From the NCBI GenBank assembly GCA_964440795.1, contig CAYTTQ010000015.1, positions 1 through 43,493 on the forward strand: a stretch of DNA of 43,493 bases, given 5' to 3'. Source of the DNA: C00003060 sp964440795 (lineage in GTDB: Bacteria; Desulfobacterota; Desulfobacteria; Desulfobacterales; C00003060). Under the pieces are notes generated by a model that was given only the letters and a program-made list of their open reading frames with translations, was not told the origin of the DNA and did no database searches. A program made the translations under genes and the position numbers. Shown here piece by piece: positions 17,522 to 25,354 of the stretch. Each line of letters begins with the position of its first letter. Within the stretch, counting starts at the first letter, position 1.

Positions 17522-17856
17522 GCCGCCGCTGGAAAGAGGTGGCCGTAACGGTTTCTTCCGAGTGGCTGGAAGAAAACCGGGTGCCCCGATCGGTGCGACT
17601 GGTGACCGGTTCCTTATCGGCGTTGAACAGACCTTTTGACCTCATTGTGGCCAATCTATCGTTTCCCGTTCTCAAAGATTTAACCCGGTTGCTGGCGCAT
17701 CGCTTGACAAAGAGAGGGCGGTTGGTGGTGTCAGGCGTGTTGGCGGACGATGTAAACCCCCTTTGTAGAACCTTTTCTACTGAAGGCCTCCGCCGTAAAG
17801 ACGTTTCCCTTTTAAATGACTGGGCATGCGTGGTTTACGAACCCACCGGTGCCTAG
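17518..17856 (+). pseudogene. C-terminal half of a PrmA-like (ribosomal protein L11) methyltransferase
   Basis: This 112-residue frame starts inside the stop of the FGE-like gene (ATGA overlap). RPFDLIVANLSFPVLKDL and GRLVVSGVLADDV match the second half of the class I SAM methyltransferase PrmA, where DLIVANI is the catalytic-side strand. PrmA is normally about 290 residues. The N-terminal substrate domain and the SAM-binding glycine motif are missing here and are not found upstream. It is either a decayed remnant or a domesticated fragment; the coupled start suggests it is still translated. Its stop overlaps the stop of the convergent IHF-like gene (CTAG at 17853-17856). Confidence 0.6.
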
Positions 17857-18134
17857 GATTGCCCGTCTACGCGCTCTTTTAATTCCTTGCCGCATTTAAA
17901 AAAAGGCAGTTTCTTGGGCTGCACCCGGACCCGCTCTCCCGTCTTGGGATTTCGTCCCTCGTAGGCGTCATACGCTTTGACAAAAAAAGAGCACAACCCG
18001 CGTATTTCAACACGGTCACCTCGGGCCAGGGCACCGGACATTTCGTCGAACAGGATATTTACCGCCTCCGCGGCATGGTCCTTCTTTAGGCCTGTTTTCA
18101 TCCGCATGGTTTCCGTAAGCTCAGCCTTATTCAT
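17853..18134 (-). CDS. HU/IHF-family DNA-bending protein, IHF-beta-like
   Basis: This 93-residue protein is of the bacterial histone-like HU/IHF family. The N-terminus MNKAELTETM and the segment RGDRVEIRGLCSFFVKAYDA fit the dimerisation core. EGRNPKTGERVRV is the DNA-clasping arm with the intercalating proline, and PFFKCGKELKERV is the typical C-terminus of the IHF-beta branch. AAGGAG precedes the ATG at 18134; a longer frame to 18194 is rejected because the family starts at this Met. It is divergent from an IHF-alpha-type gene at 18338, so the two could supply both subunits of one heterodimer. An HU homodimer remains possible. Confidence 0.85.
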   Translation of the reverse strand: MNKAELTETMRMKTGLKKDHAAEAVNILFDEMSGALARGDRVEIRGLCSFFVKAYDAYEGRNPKTGERVRVQPKKLPFFKCGKELKERVDGQS

Positions 18135-18251
18135 ATCGCGTCTCCTTCCCGGCGGATGGGGTCCGCAGGATTCTATCCACTTGAATATATGCAATTATCT
18201 TGCCATTTCTCCGGCGAGTAGAATGAGTTGGAACCATTCTTGCATATTGTC

Positions 18252-18268
18252 TGTGACAAGCTGTCACA
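18252..18268. promoter_or_regulatory. Palindrome between the divergent IHF-type genes, candidate operator
   Basis: TGTGACA-AGC-TGTCACA is a perfect 7-bp inverted repeat in the 203-bp divergent control region. It resembles a CRP/FNR-type site (TGTGA and TCACA half sites), but the spacer is seven rather than six bases. Its position suits control of either gene. Confidence 0.4.
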
Positions 18269-18337
18269 CGGGGTGGGCTCGCCGGCAGGCATGTGTGAAA
18301 GCCGGCCATCGACTCATCAAGGAAGGAGAACAAAGAC

Positions 18338-18625
18338 ATGACATTGACCAAAGCAGATGTTGCCGAGTCGATTCAGAAGCGACTGAACTTATCCAAAACG
18401 GGGTCGGTCGACGTACTGGAATCGCTGTTGGAAATTATGAAGCGGACCCTGGAAAGCGGAGAAGACGTTCTAATCAGCGGGTTCGGCAAGTTTCATGTGA
18501 AAAATAAGACCGAGCGGAGGGGACGGAATCCGCAAACCGGCAGCGACATCACCCTAAAACCGAGAAGGATCGTGAATTTTAAGTGTTCCGGCGTCTTAAG
18601 AGACAAGATAAACCAGCGTGGTTGA
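18338..18625 (+). CDS. Integration host factor alpha-type protein, copy 1
   Basis: This 95-residue HU/IHF-family protein has TLTKADVAESI at the start, the core GEDVLISGFGKFHVKNK, and the DNA-arm motif RRGRNPQTGSDI with the intercalating proline. It resembles IHF-alpha and is clearly paralogous to the gene at 30143-30424 (shared RTLESGEDVLISGFGKF and CSGVLRDKIN). AAGGAGAACAAAGAC precedes the ATG. It faces away from the IHF-beta-like gene. Role: sharp DNA bending in recombination, replication and sigma-54 promoter architecture. Confidence 0.87.
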   Translation: MTLTKADVAESIQKRLNLSKTGSVDVLESLLEIMKRTLESGEDVLISGFGKFHVKNKTERRGRNPQTGSDITLKPRRIVNFKCSGVLRDKINQRG

Positions 18626-19014
18626 TTACATTGGTGCCCGTCTTCCGGGCGGGCGCATTCATAGCCCCTCCAACACGCCAAACTTGTCAAAAAACTGACA
18701 AGCCTTTCATGCGTTGACACCGGTCGGCTCACCAATACTCCCCATCACGTTTGCAGTACAACCATTTTGCCGAACAGGCGGAACAAAGAGCGGCATGTCG
18801 CTGCGGGCCTTTTCGATTTTGCCGGCGGTCGGCCGGATACACGCTTGACCTTTATCCGGTAATGCTTATGTTGAAATAAAGTGAATCAGCCCCTTAGCTT
18901 TTTCGGGGGCGAGACGAAGAAAACCATTGTCGGGGTCGCTGCCCACACGGTGGAGAAACAGGAAAGCGGGTCGATGACGACGACAGGCTCCGGCGAAAGA
19001 TATGAGGTATCAAG
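18626..19014. other. Intergenic region with palindrome and promoter-like sequence
   Basis: No convincing gene is seen. CTTGTCA-AAAAAC-TGACAAG at 18683-18702 is a perfect 7-bp inverted repeat downstream of the IHF-alpha gene. A promoter-like pair TTGACC (18845-18850) and TATGTT (18867-18872) with a 16-base spacer would serve the gene at 19015. CCGGAT (18833-18838) and ATCCGG (18854-18859) flank that -35 box as an inverted repeat and could be an operator. Confidence 0.4.
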
Positions 19015-19293
19015 GTGGTTCACAACAAGTTTTTTAATACGGTTTTTGAGGAGTCGGACGGGGAATATATTCGTATCGAGCCGTCCGAATACGTGCGGCA
19101 CCTCCATCCCCATAAGGCCATGAAAGAACTGCATGATTTTATTGATTCTCTGACCGACGAGTTGAGTCGATACACGGACTATGACATGCAGATTCCGGAA
19201 CGGATGGGCGAGGTGCGTAATATGGCATTTGAACTTCACTTGGCGCAGAATTATCTGGCGCATTTGCAGGACAATTATTCCACGGTTCATTAA
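19015..19293 (+). CDS. Small protein of unknown function
   Basis: This 92-residue acidic, soluble-looking protein is not recognised. It is rich in Glu, Asp and His and appears helical (HPHKAMKELHDFIDSLTDELSRYT). It starts at GTG with GAGG seven bases upstream and follows a promoter-like sequence at 18845-18872. No membrane span or signal peptide is visible. The following small membrane-protein gene is convergent with it. Confidence 0.55.
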   Translation: MVHNKFFNTVFEESDGEYIRIEPSEYVRHLHPHKAMKELHDFIDSLTDELSRYTDYDMQIPERMGEVRNMAFELHLAQNYLAHLQDNYSTVH

Positions 19294-19321
19294 CAGGAAC
19301 CGAAAATTTTCCGACAGACTG

Positions 19322-19492
19322 CTAGGCAAAGACAAGGAAAACCAGGATACCCACCAGGGTGTGAACGATGATGCCGAAAAAAACAAATCCCAGAAAGCCC
19401 CAAAGCCACGGCGATCGCGCTTTCGTTTTTGCCATGTAACCGGATGCGATGCCCACCAGGAGACACGTTCCCAAGATTTGCCATAATTTCAT
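19322..19492 (-). CDS. Small membrane protein, 56 residues
   Basis: This short frame begins at the ATG at 19492 (MKLWQILGTCLLVGIASGYM) and ends at TAG (19322-19324). It encodes two hydrophobic segments, about residues 4-20 and 31-55, joined by a basic loop AKTKARSPW, which suggests a two-span inner-membrane peptide with the loop in the cytoplasm. GGAAGGAAG lies about eight bases before the start. Function unknown. The overlapping frame at 19290-19484 is a shadow. Confidence 0.5.
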   Translation of the reverse strand: MKLWQILGTCLLVGIASGYMAKTKARSPWLWGFLGFVFFGIIVHTLVGILVFLVFA

Positions 19493-19633
19493 AGACGTTG
19501 CTTCCTTCCCGATCCCGGTAAACCCTTAGCCGGGATTATACACCTCGAACGCGATTTCTCCCAGCGGTCTTTCTTCATACAGGCCCAAGGGCTTGGGCGT
19601 TTTTCCGACCGTCGGTGATAAGGACCTGGCGGG

Positions 19634-20179
19634 TTATCTCTGGTTGACCGTTTGAAAGGCATCAATAAACCTTTGCACCAGTTTCTTGGTATTTTCCCGG
19701 ATGCGGGGCAGGGTATTGGTTAAGCCCAGGTACGACGTCGACCACGTCGGAGACAGCACGCGAATGGCGGGATTTCGAACCAGAAAGACATCTTGATTGA
19801 ATTCCACTGAGATTTCGAATGCATAAAGGCTTTGATCCGAAACGCCGGTAATCAATTTATCCTCGACGATATCCACGGCTACGAAACAGACCGGCCCGCC
19901 CTTGGTCTTGATCCACTCTTTTTTGGCCAAGACCCCGATTCCCGCCGTTCGGAGCAATCGTTGCGTATCGGTTTGGATCTGTTCCGCAGTGAGTCCCTGT
20001 TCCTCGATTTCAGATGGAATGGGTTGTACGGCTACGTAGACCCCCCTCAATCCCACAAGGCTGGCCCGGGTATAACCGCTGTTTCCCACCGGGGAGGCCC
20101 CGGCGGCGCTTGCGGGAAGAATGCTTCCCGTCACAAGAACCAACGCCAAAAGGAGGGCGGTATTTTTCATTCGGTACAT
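19634..20179 (-). CDS. Exported protein of unknown function
   Basis: This 181-residue protein has a signal peptide (NTALLLALVLVTGSILPASA, cleavage after AxA). The mature part starts a likely alpha/beta domain (LVGLRGVYVAVQPIPSEI, then AEQIQTDTQRLLRTAGIGVL). The pattern recalls small periplasmic proteins of unknown function in deltaproteobacteria, but no family is named with confidence. GAGG lies five bases before the ATG at 20179. The same frame stays open for 35 codons past the TAA (to 19526) with a coding-like peptide, but no start codon is available there. Confidence 0.65.
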   Translation of the reverse strand: MYRMKNTALLLALVLVTGSILPASAAGASPVGNSGYTRASLVGLRGVYVAVQPIPSEIEEQGLTAEQIQTDTQRLLRTAGIGVLAKKEWIKTKGGPVCFVAVDIVEDKLITGVSDQSLYAFEISVEFNQDVFLVRNPAIRVLSPTWSTSYLGLTNTLPRIRENTKKLVQRFIDAFQTVNQR

Positions 20180-20510
20180 AATAGCCTCTTTTTACTAGAC
20201 AATAGGGGAATAATCAACCGACTTTTTTAGACGTTCAAAATCCCCGCCATAAAAGGCTGCAAGGCTGTTTCTTATTGACAGGCACCCGTTTTTCTATTAC
20301 TTCAGCGCAGGTACCCGGGGTGAGTCCTTCGGACAGTGTGCCGCCGCCGGGTCGTGCGTGTGGGCTATGGCCTCGGAAAGACAGTCGACGTCGGTTTGTG
20401 ACGAGCCGGTGGGTATGAAATGGAAGGAGCTGTAGGGGGACGGCCTGCGGCTTTTTTTGTGTAAACCAAGAGAAGTTCCTTAAACCGCGATTGTTGAAAG
20501 GAGACGTACT
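20180..20510. other. Leader/intergenic region upstream of the amino-acid ABC transporter
   Basis: A -35-like TTGACA lies at 20275-20280, with weak -10 candidates TATTAC (20295-20300) or TACTTC (20298-20303). A terminator follows at 20428-20458. Between them an ATG at 20367 opens a 22-codon frame that ends inside the terminator stem (20435). No protein gene of normal size is present. Confidence 0.4.
20428..20458 (+). terminator. Orphan rho-independent terminator, candidate attenuator or sRNA end
   Basis: AGCTGTAGG (20428-20436) pairs with CCTGCGGCT (20444-20452) using two G-U pairs, with a seven-base loop and a run of six T after it. No plus-strand gene precedes it for more than 1.1 kb, and it ends about 50 bases before the transporter start. 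It may therefore end a small RNA or regulate the operon by attenuation. Confidence 0.55.
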
Positions 20511-21692
20511 ATGGGTGGAAAAGGAAAGGTGTTTACGGTTTCGATGGTCTTGGTCCTGTCGTTCTTTCTATTCTTGGCGGCGGGTGTGGTGATCGATGCC
20601 CCGGCGGCGGCGAAAGAGCCCTACAAAGTGGGGGCCATATTTTCGGTCACCGGCCGGGCCTCTTTTCTGGGAGAGCCTGAAAAGCGAACGGCTGAGATGA
20701 TTGCCGCAGAGATCAACGCCAAAGGGGGGATCGACGGCCATCCGCTCGAATTGATTGTCTATGACGATGAAGGAGATGCCACCAAATGCAACATCGCCAT
20801 GAAGAAACTGATCAGTCATGACAATGTGCCCGTGGTCATCGGCCCTTCCACGAGCGGCACGTCGCTGGCCATCGTAAAGGTGGCGGAACGCTCCGAGATT
20901 CCCTTGATTTCTTGCGCCGCGAGCAAAAAGATCGTCATGCCCGTTGACGAGCGTCACTGGGTGTTTAAAGTGGCCGGCTCGGACATCCATGTGTCACAAC
21001 GGATATACGACCATATGAAAAGCAAAGGGATTACCAAGATCGGAATCATGACGGGGACCACCGGCTTCGGGGCGAGCGGTCGCGAAGAACTCTTGGCCTT
21101 TGCGTCCGATTACGGCATCGAGATCGTGGCCGACGAACGATACGGGCCCAAAGATACGGACCTGACCGCTCAGCTGACCAAGATCCGAGGCACCGAGGCT
21201 CAGGCCATCGTGAACTGGTCGATCGGTCCCACTCAGGTCCTGGCGGTCAAAAACTGGCGGGCATTGGGCATGGATAACCTCCCCTTGTATCAGAGTCACG
21301 GGTTCGGCAGCCGCAAGAACATCGAGTTGTGCGGCAAGGATGCGGAAGGGGTCTTGTGTCCCTTGGCCCGGGTCAACATCGGCCCGTTGCTTCCTGAGGA
21401 TCATGTCCAAAAGTCGGTCATCATGGCATACACCCGGGCTTATGAGAAAAAATACGGGGAATCCATATCGTCCTTTGGCGGACATGCCTGGGATGCCTTG
21501 CACATCGCGGTCAAGGCCCTGGAGGCGGTAGGCCCGGACCGGGCTAAGATCCGGGACTTCATAGAACAATTAACCGGATTTGTGGGACAACACGGTGTCT
21601 TTAATTTTTCGTCCAAGGATCACAACGGGCTGTCCAAAGACGACCTGGCAATGGTCGTGGTCAAGAACGGCGATTGGGCCCTGGCAAAATAG
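20511..21692 (+). CDS. Branched-chain amino-acid type ABC transporter substrate-binding protein (LivJ-like)
   Basis: This 393-residue periplasmic binding protein is of the type I fold (Leu/Ile/Val-binding family). A hydrophobic signal peptide (residues about 8-33) ends in APAAA. It is followed by YKVGAIFSVTGRASFLGEP, RTAEMIAAEINAKGGIDGHPLEL and VVIGPSTSGTSLAI, all hallmarks of the family. GAAAGGAGACGTACT precedes the ATG. It heads an operon with two permeases. The ligand may be a branched-chain amino acid, another amino acid or an amide; sequence alone does not decide. Expression may depend on the upstream terminator at 20428-20458. Confidence 0.88.
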   Translation: MGGKGKVFTVSMVLVLSFFLFLAAGVVIDAPAAAKEPYKVGAIFSVTGRASFLGEPEKRTAEMIAAEINAKGGIDGHPLELIVYDDEGDATKCNIAMKKLISHDNVPVVIGPSTSGTSLAIVKVAERSEIPLISCAASKKIVMPVDERHWVFKVAGSDIHVSQRIYDHMKSKGITKIGIMTGTTGFGASGREELLAFASDYGIEIVADERYGPKDTDLTAQLTKIRGTEAQAIVNWSIGPTQVLAVKNWRALGMDNLPLYQSHGFGSRKNIELCGKDAEGVLCPLARVNIGPLLPEDHVQKSVIMAYTRAYEKKYGESISSFGGHAWDALHIAVKALEAVGPDRAKIRDFIEQLTGFVGQHGVFNFSSKDHNGLSKDDLAMVVVKNGDWALAK

Positions 21693-21713
21693 CCCGAAAG
21701 ACCTATAAACGGT

Positions 21714-22616
21714 ATGGGACAGATAAGCCTCGGCGGAGAACTGCTCCAGTATGCGATCACCGGACTGACGGTGGGAAGTATCTATGCCCTTGTGGCCATA
21801 GGCTTTGACATTATCTATAACGTCACGGAGATCATTAATTTTGCCCAAGGGGAGTTTGTCATGCTCGGCGGGCTGCTTATGGTGTTTTTCGCCGCCACCT
21901 TGAGCTTTCCGCTCCCTTTGGCTTTTTTATTGACCGTAGCCGGGGTCACGGCCTTGGGGGTAATGATGGAGCGGTTTTGCATCTTTCCCGCCAAGAACGC
22001 CTCCGTCCTTACGACGATTATCATTACACTGGCTTGTTCCATCCTGCTCAAGGGCGCGGCGATGTATGGATGGGGCAAGGATCCTTTCGTGCTGGCCCCC
22101 TTTACCGAACGCGGTCCGTTTGTGGTTTGGGGGGCCGCTATATTTCCCCAGTCTTTGTGGGTGATCGGGACCATGCTGATTGTGGTTGTCCTCTTGACGC
22201 TCTTCTTCCGACATTCCCGGTTCGGTAAGGCGATGATCGCCAGCTCCGACAATCGGGAAGCTGCACAACTCATGGGCATTGATGTAAAAACCATGGTTAT
22301 GGTCTCTTTCGGTTTAAGTGCCGCCATCGGGGCGGTGGCGGGGGTTATGATCACGCCCATCTCCTTGATGGAATATGACCGAGGGGCCCTGTTGGGCCTC
22401 AAGGGGTTTGGCGCCGCGGCATTGGGCGGATTAGGACACTTTTACGGCGCCGTAGTGGCCGGGGTTATCGTGGGGCTGGCAGAGTCCTTTTGCGCGGGTC
22501 TGTTGTCCTCGGGATACAAAGACGCGGCGGCGCTGCTGATCCTGCTTTTGGTGCTGTTTCTCAAGCCGAGCGGCCTCTTTGGCAGTAGAGAGGTCATGGA
22601 AATGAAGGACTTTTAG
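21714..22616 (+). CDS. Branched-chain amino-acid ABC transporter permease, LivH type
   Basis: This 300-residue inner-membrane permease of the LivH family has about eight hydrophobic spans. Typical motifs are GLTVGSIYALVAIGFDIIYN near the N-terminus, INFAQGEFVMLGG, and GFGAAALGGLGHFYGAVVAG in the cytoplasmic coupling region. It follows the binding protein after 21 bases and forms the translocation pore together with the LivM-type subunit. Confidence 0.9.
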   Translation: MGQISLGGELLQYAITGLTVGSIYALVAIGFDIIYNVTEIINFAQGEFVMLGGLLMVFFAATLSFPLPLAFLLTVAGVTALGVMMERFCIFPAKNASVLTTIIITLACSILLKGAAMYGWGKDPFVLAPFTERGPFVVWGAAIFPQSLWVIGTMLIVVVLLTLFFRHSRFGKAMIASSDNREAAQLMGIDVKTMVMVSFGLSAAIGAVAGVMITPISLMEYDRGALLGLKGFGAAALGGLGHFYGAVVAGVIVGLAESFCAGLLSSGYKDAAALLILLLVLFLKPSGLFGSREVMEMKDF

Positions 22617-22634
22617 CGTTCTCTTTTTATTGGC

Positions 22635-23579
22635 ATGCAAAAATCCCAGAGACAAGACTTGCGCATACTGATCTGGCTGGCGACGGCGGTTGCAGTTCTG
22701 CCGATACTGCTGGTGAACATGTCGTCGGTTAAGCACTACTTGGACATCATGGTCTTTGTGGGGATCTTTTCCTTGGTCAATATGGGGTTAAGTCTGGTCA
22801 TGGGCTATGCGGGCCAGGTCTCCTTGGGGCATGCCGCCTTTTTCGGATTAGGCGCATATGTCTCGGCGATTCTCAGCGGCAGCTTCGGATGGTCTCCTTG
22901 GCTGGCCATGCCCGCGGGAATGGTTATCACCGGCTCGGTAGCCGGTTTGGTCGGAGTACCGTCCCTCAAACTCAAGGGCCACTATCTCGCCATGGCCACC
23001 CTCGGGTTTGGGGTCATTATGTATGTGGTATTTAATGAAGAGATTGAACTCACGGGCGGGCCTTCCGGGTTTGTGGATATCCCCGGTATCTCGATTGGCT
23101 CGTGGGACATAGACACCCCGCTCAGGTATTACTACTTTGTATGGGCGGTGGTCTTTGCGGCGCTCCTTTTTTCGTTAAACGTGATTCATTCCCGGGTGGG
23201 CCGAGCCCTGCGCTCCATACACGGCAGCGAAGTCGCCGCCAACGCCATGGGAGTCCCCACCGCCGCATACAAGACCCGGGTTTTTGTCATGAGCGCTGTC
23301 ATGGCCTCCCTCGCCGGAAGTCTCTATACCCACTACATGATGTTTTTGAGCCCCAGTTCCTTCAATCTCTTTTGGTCCATCAAGTTTGTGATGATGGTGG
23401 TGGTCGGCGGCATGTCGAGCATTTGGGGGGCCTTGTTGGGCACGTGCGCCCTCACCTATCTGTCCAACGAGTGGCTGCACATGTTCCATGATTTCGATGT
23501 GTTGGTTTACGGGTTGATCTTGCTCTTGATTATCATGTTTCTGCCCAACGGCCTGATCGGGACCGTCAAGAAAGAATAG
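22635..23579 (+). CDS. Branched-chain amino-acid ABC transporter permease, LivM type
   Basis: This 314-residue permease of the LivM family has NMGLSLVMGYAGQVSLGHAA and FFGLGAYVSAILS near residues 50-85. KLKGHYLAMATLGFG and the coupling segment RALRSIHGSEVAANAMGV follow, with VVGGMSSIWGALLG near the end. It completes the membrane part of the transporter. No LivG or LivF ATPase follows; the next gene is on the opposite strand. The ATPases must be encoded elsewhere or shared with another transporter. Confidence 0.9.
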   Translation: MQKSQRQDLRILIWLATAVAVLPILLVNMSSVKHYLDIMVFVGIFSLVNMGLSLVMGYAGQVSLGHAAFFGLGAYVSAILSGSFGWSPWLAMPAGMVITGSVAGLVGVPSLKLKGHYLAMATLGFGVIMYVVFNEEIELTGGPSGFVDIPGISIGSWDIDTPLRYYYFVWAVVFAALLFSLNVIHSRVGRALRSIHGSEVAANAMGVPTAAYKTRVFVMSAVMASLAGSLYTHYMMFLSPSSFNLFWSIKFVMMVVVGGMSSIWGALLGTCALTYLSNEWLHMFHDFDVLVYGLILLLIIMFLPNGLIGTVKKE

Positions 23580-23618
23580 GATGGAGCGAGGCGCGGTGAA
23601 CCGTTTTGGGGCCGAAGA

Positions 23619-23966
23619 TCAATCCGCATGCTCGTGTTCCGCGATAAATTCTCGCAGGATATCCAGGGCCGGCCCTTCGGCTTCCGTGAATCGAATATGC
23701 GTTTTGTGTTTACCGTCTTCACCGACCCAGTGATCCACTACTTCTCCGCGAACGTCGACCAGATCATTTTCCATGGCTATGACCAGGGACAGGGTGTGCG
23801 TCGAGTCGATGGGGGTGTGGGTTTCTAAGAGGATTCCCCCTTTGCTGACATTCAACGTACGTCCCACTCCTCGGGTTACCACCTCTCCTTTTTCGTCTAT
23901 GCAAAAGTAAGAGAGAAGGTTCAAGGACTGGATCCGTGCAGATTGTCTCTTTTCCTCGTCGGTCAT
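23619..23966 (-). CDS. PilZ-domain protein (c-di-GMP binding)
   Basis: This 115-residue protein consists of a single PilZ domain. The c-di-GMP motif RxxxR is present as RQSAR near residues 7-11, and the second motif (D/N)xSxxG as NVSKGG near 43-48. Strand-rich VDVRGEVVDHWVG and HIRFTE follow. Both ligand motifs are intact, so binding of cyclic di-GMP is likely. The output is unknown; such stand-alone PilZ proteins often affect motility or polysaccharide secretion. It is convergent with the transporter operon. Confidence 0.8.
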   Translation of the reverse strand: MTDEEKRQSARIQSLNLLSYFCIDEKGEVVTRGVGRTLNVSKGGILLETHTPIDSTHTLSLVIAMENDLVDVRGEVVDHWVGEDGKHKTHIRFTEAEGPALDILREFIAEHEHAD

Positions 23967-24082
23967 ATAGTGATCGCCCGGCGGCGCTTCCTCCCAAAAA
24001 CCGCCTTTGTCACCTGGGTAAATAGAAGATTATGAAAAAAAAGTCAACGCATACCGAGAGGTTTGCAAAACGCCCCGGGGAT

Positions 24083-24128
24083 TGATCGACAAGCGCCCAT
24101 GAGCGTACCCCCCTCACGCTTGTCGTCG
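24083..24128 (-). terminator. Inverted repeat after ackA, possible terminator
   Basis: CGACAAGCG and CGCTTGTCG form a perfect 9-bp stem about 19 bases apart just past the ackA stop. No T run follows on the minus strand, so it may be an mRNA-end stabiliser rather than a strong terminator. Confidence 0.35.
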
Positions 24129-24130
24129 TC

Positions 24131-25354
24131 TCAGCCGATGGCCGGTTCGTTTTGGATGACTCGGAGGGTTTCTTGAGCAATCTGCAGTTCTTCATTGGTG
24201 GCAACCACGAGGACTTGAACCCGGCTTGTCGAGCTGTTGATTTGCACGATGTCCGATTCGGTTCGCCCGTTTGTGTGAAGGTCGATTTCGATTCCCAGTC
24301 CGGCCAGTCCGCGACAGCACCGACGGCGAATATCCGGGGCGTTTTCGCCGATTCCCCCGGTAAACACCAGGGCGTCCACGTCTTCCAGGACGGCCGAAAA
24401 GGCACCGATATATTTCTTTACCCGGTACGTATATACGTCGATGGCCGACGCGGCCGCGGAGTTTCCGGCCCCCGCCATGTCGAGGACTTCCCGCATGTCG
24501 TTGGTGCCGCATATCCCTTTGAGACCACTTTGACGGTTTAGCATATCCTCAATGTCGTCCGGGGACAACCGGAGGTGTCTGGCGAGATAGAGCGGCACTG
24601 CCGGATCGAGGTCTCCACATCGGGTTCCCATGACCAGACCTTCCAGCGGCGTCATGCCCATGGTGGTGTCGATGGATCGCCCGTTCTTAATGGCCGTCAT
24701 GCTGGCCCCGTTTCCCAGGTGAACAGTGATAAGATTCAGTTCTTCCAGCGGACGCTTCAGGAAGGCCGCAGTTTGTCCGGCCACGTAGGCGTGAGAGGTG
24801 CCGTGAAATCCATAGCGACGGATGGCTTGGGTTTCGTAAAGTCGGTAGGGTAATGCGTATAGAAAGGCTTTCTCGGGAAGGGTCTGATGAAAGGCGGTGT
24901 CGAACACGGCCACGTGAGGTGCCGATGGGAAGACCGATCGGGCCACGGAAATGCCCCTCAGGTTGGCCGGGTTATGCAGAGGGGCCAATGGAATGTGGGC
25001 TTCGATCGCCGTCACGACGCTGTCGTCGATGACCACCGACGCGTTGAACGCTTCTCCCCCGTGGACGACCCGGTGTCCCACCGCCGTGATTTCGGACAGG
25101 TCGCCCACGACTCCTTCTTCGGGATGGATCAAAGAATCGACAATCAAGTTCAGGCCCCGTTCGTGATCGGAGACGGATACCGCTTTGGTGGCCGTCATGG
25201 GGGCGCTTTCGTCTCGGGCGATCGTATGCGTGTAGCGGCCATGGGGTTCGCCGATTTTTTCGATGAGGCCCGAGGCCGGAACATGCCGGGATGTCATGTC
25301 AAAGAGCTTGTATTTGATGGAGGAACTTCCGGTATTGATCACCAGTATTTTCAT
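24131..25354 (-). CDS. ackA: Acetate kinase
   Basis: This 407-residue protein interconverts acetyl phosphate plus ADP with acetate plus ATP. It belongs to the ASKHA fold. Diagnostic stretches are MKILVINTGSSSIKYKLFDM at the start, GHRVVHGGE, the catalytic loop VFDTAFHQTLPEKAFLY, RRYGFHGTSH, VHLGNGASMTAIKNG, and TGGIGENAPDIRRRC near the end. Length is normal. The true start is MKILVIN at 25354, overlapping the last codon of pta by four bases (ATGA); the longer open frame upstream is inside pta. With pta it links acetyl-CoA to acetate for ATP formation or acetate activation. Confidence 0.96.
   Translation of the reverse strand: MKILVINTGSSSIKYKLFDMTSRHVPASGLIEKIGEPHGRYTHTIARDESAPMTATKAVSVSDHERGLNLIVDSLIHPEEGVVGDLSEITAVGHRVVHGGEAFNASVVIDDSVVTAIEAHIPLAPLHNPANLRGISVARSVFPSAPHVAVFDTAFHQTLPEKAFLYALPYRLYETQAIRRYGFHGTSHAYVAGQTAAFLKRPLEELNLITVHLGNGASMTAIKNGRSIDTTMGMTPLEGLVMGTRCGDLDPAVPLYLARHLRLSPDDIEDMLNRQSGLKGICGTNDMREVLDMAGAGNSAAASAIDVYTYRVKKYIGAFSAVLEDVDALVFTGGIGENAPDIRRRCCRGLAGLGIEIDLHTNGRTESDIVQINSSTSRVQVLVVATNEELQIAQETLRVIQNEPAIG

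Noticed and set aside
19290..19484. Minus-strand frame of 64 residues
   Set aside because: It overlaps the 56-residue membrane peptide, which has the better ribosome site and a hydrophobic pattern.
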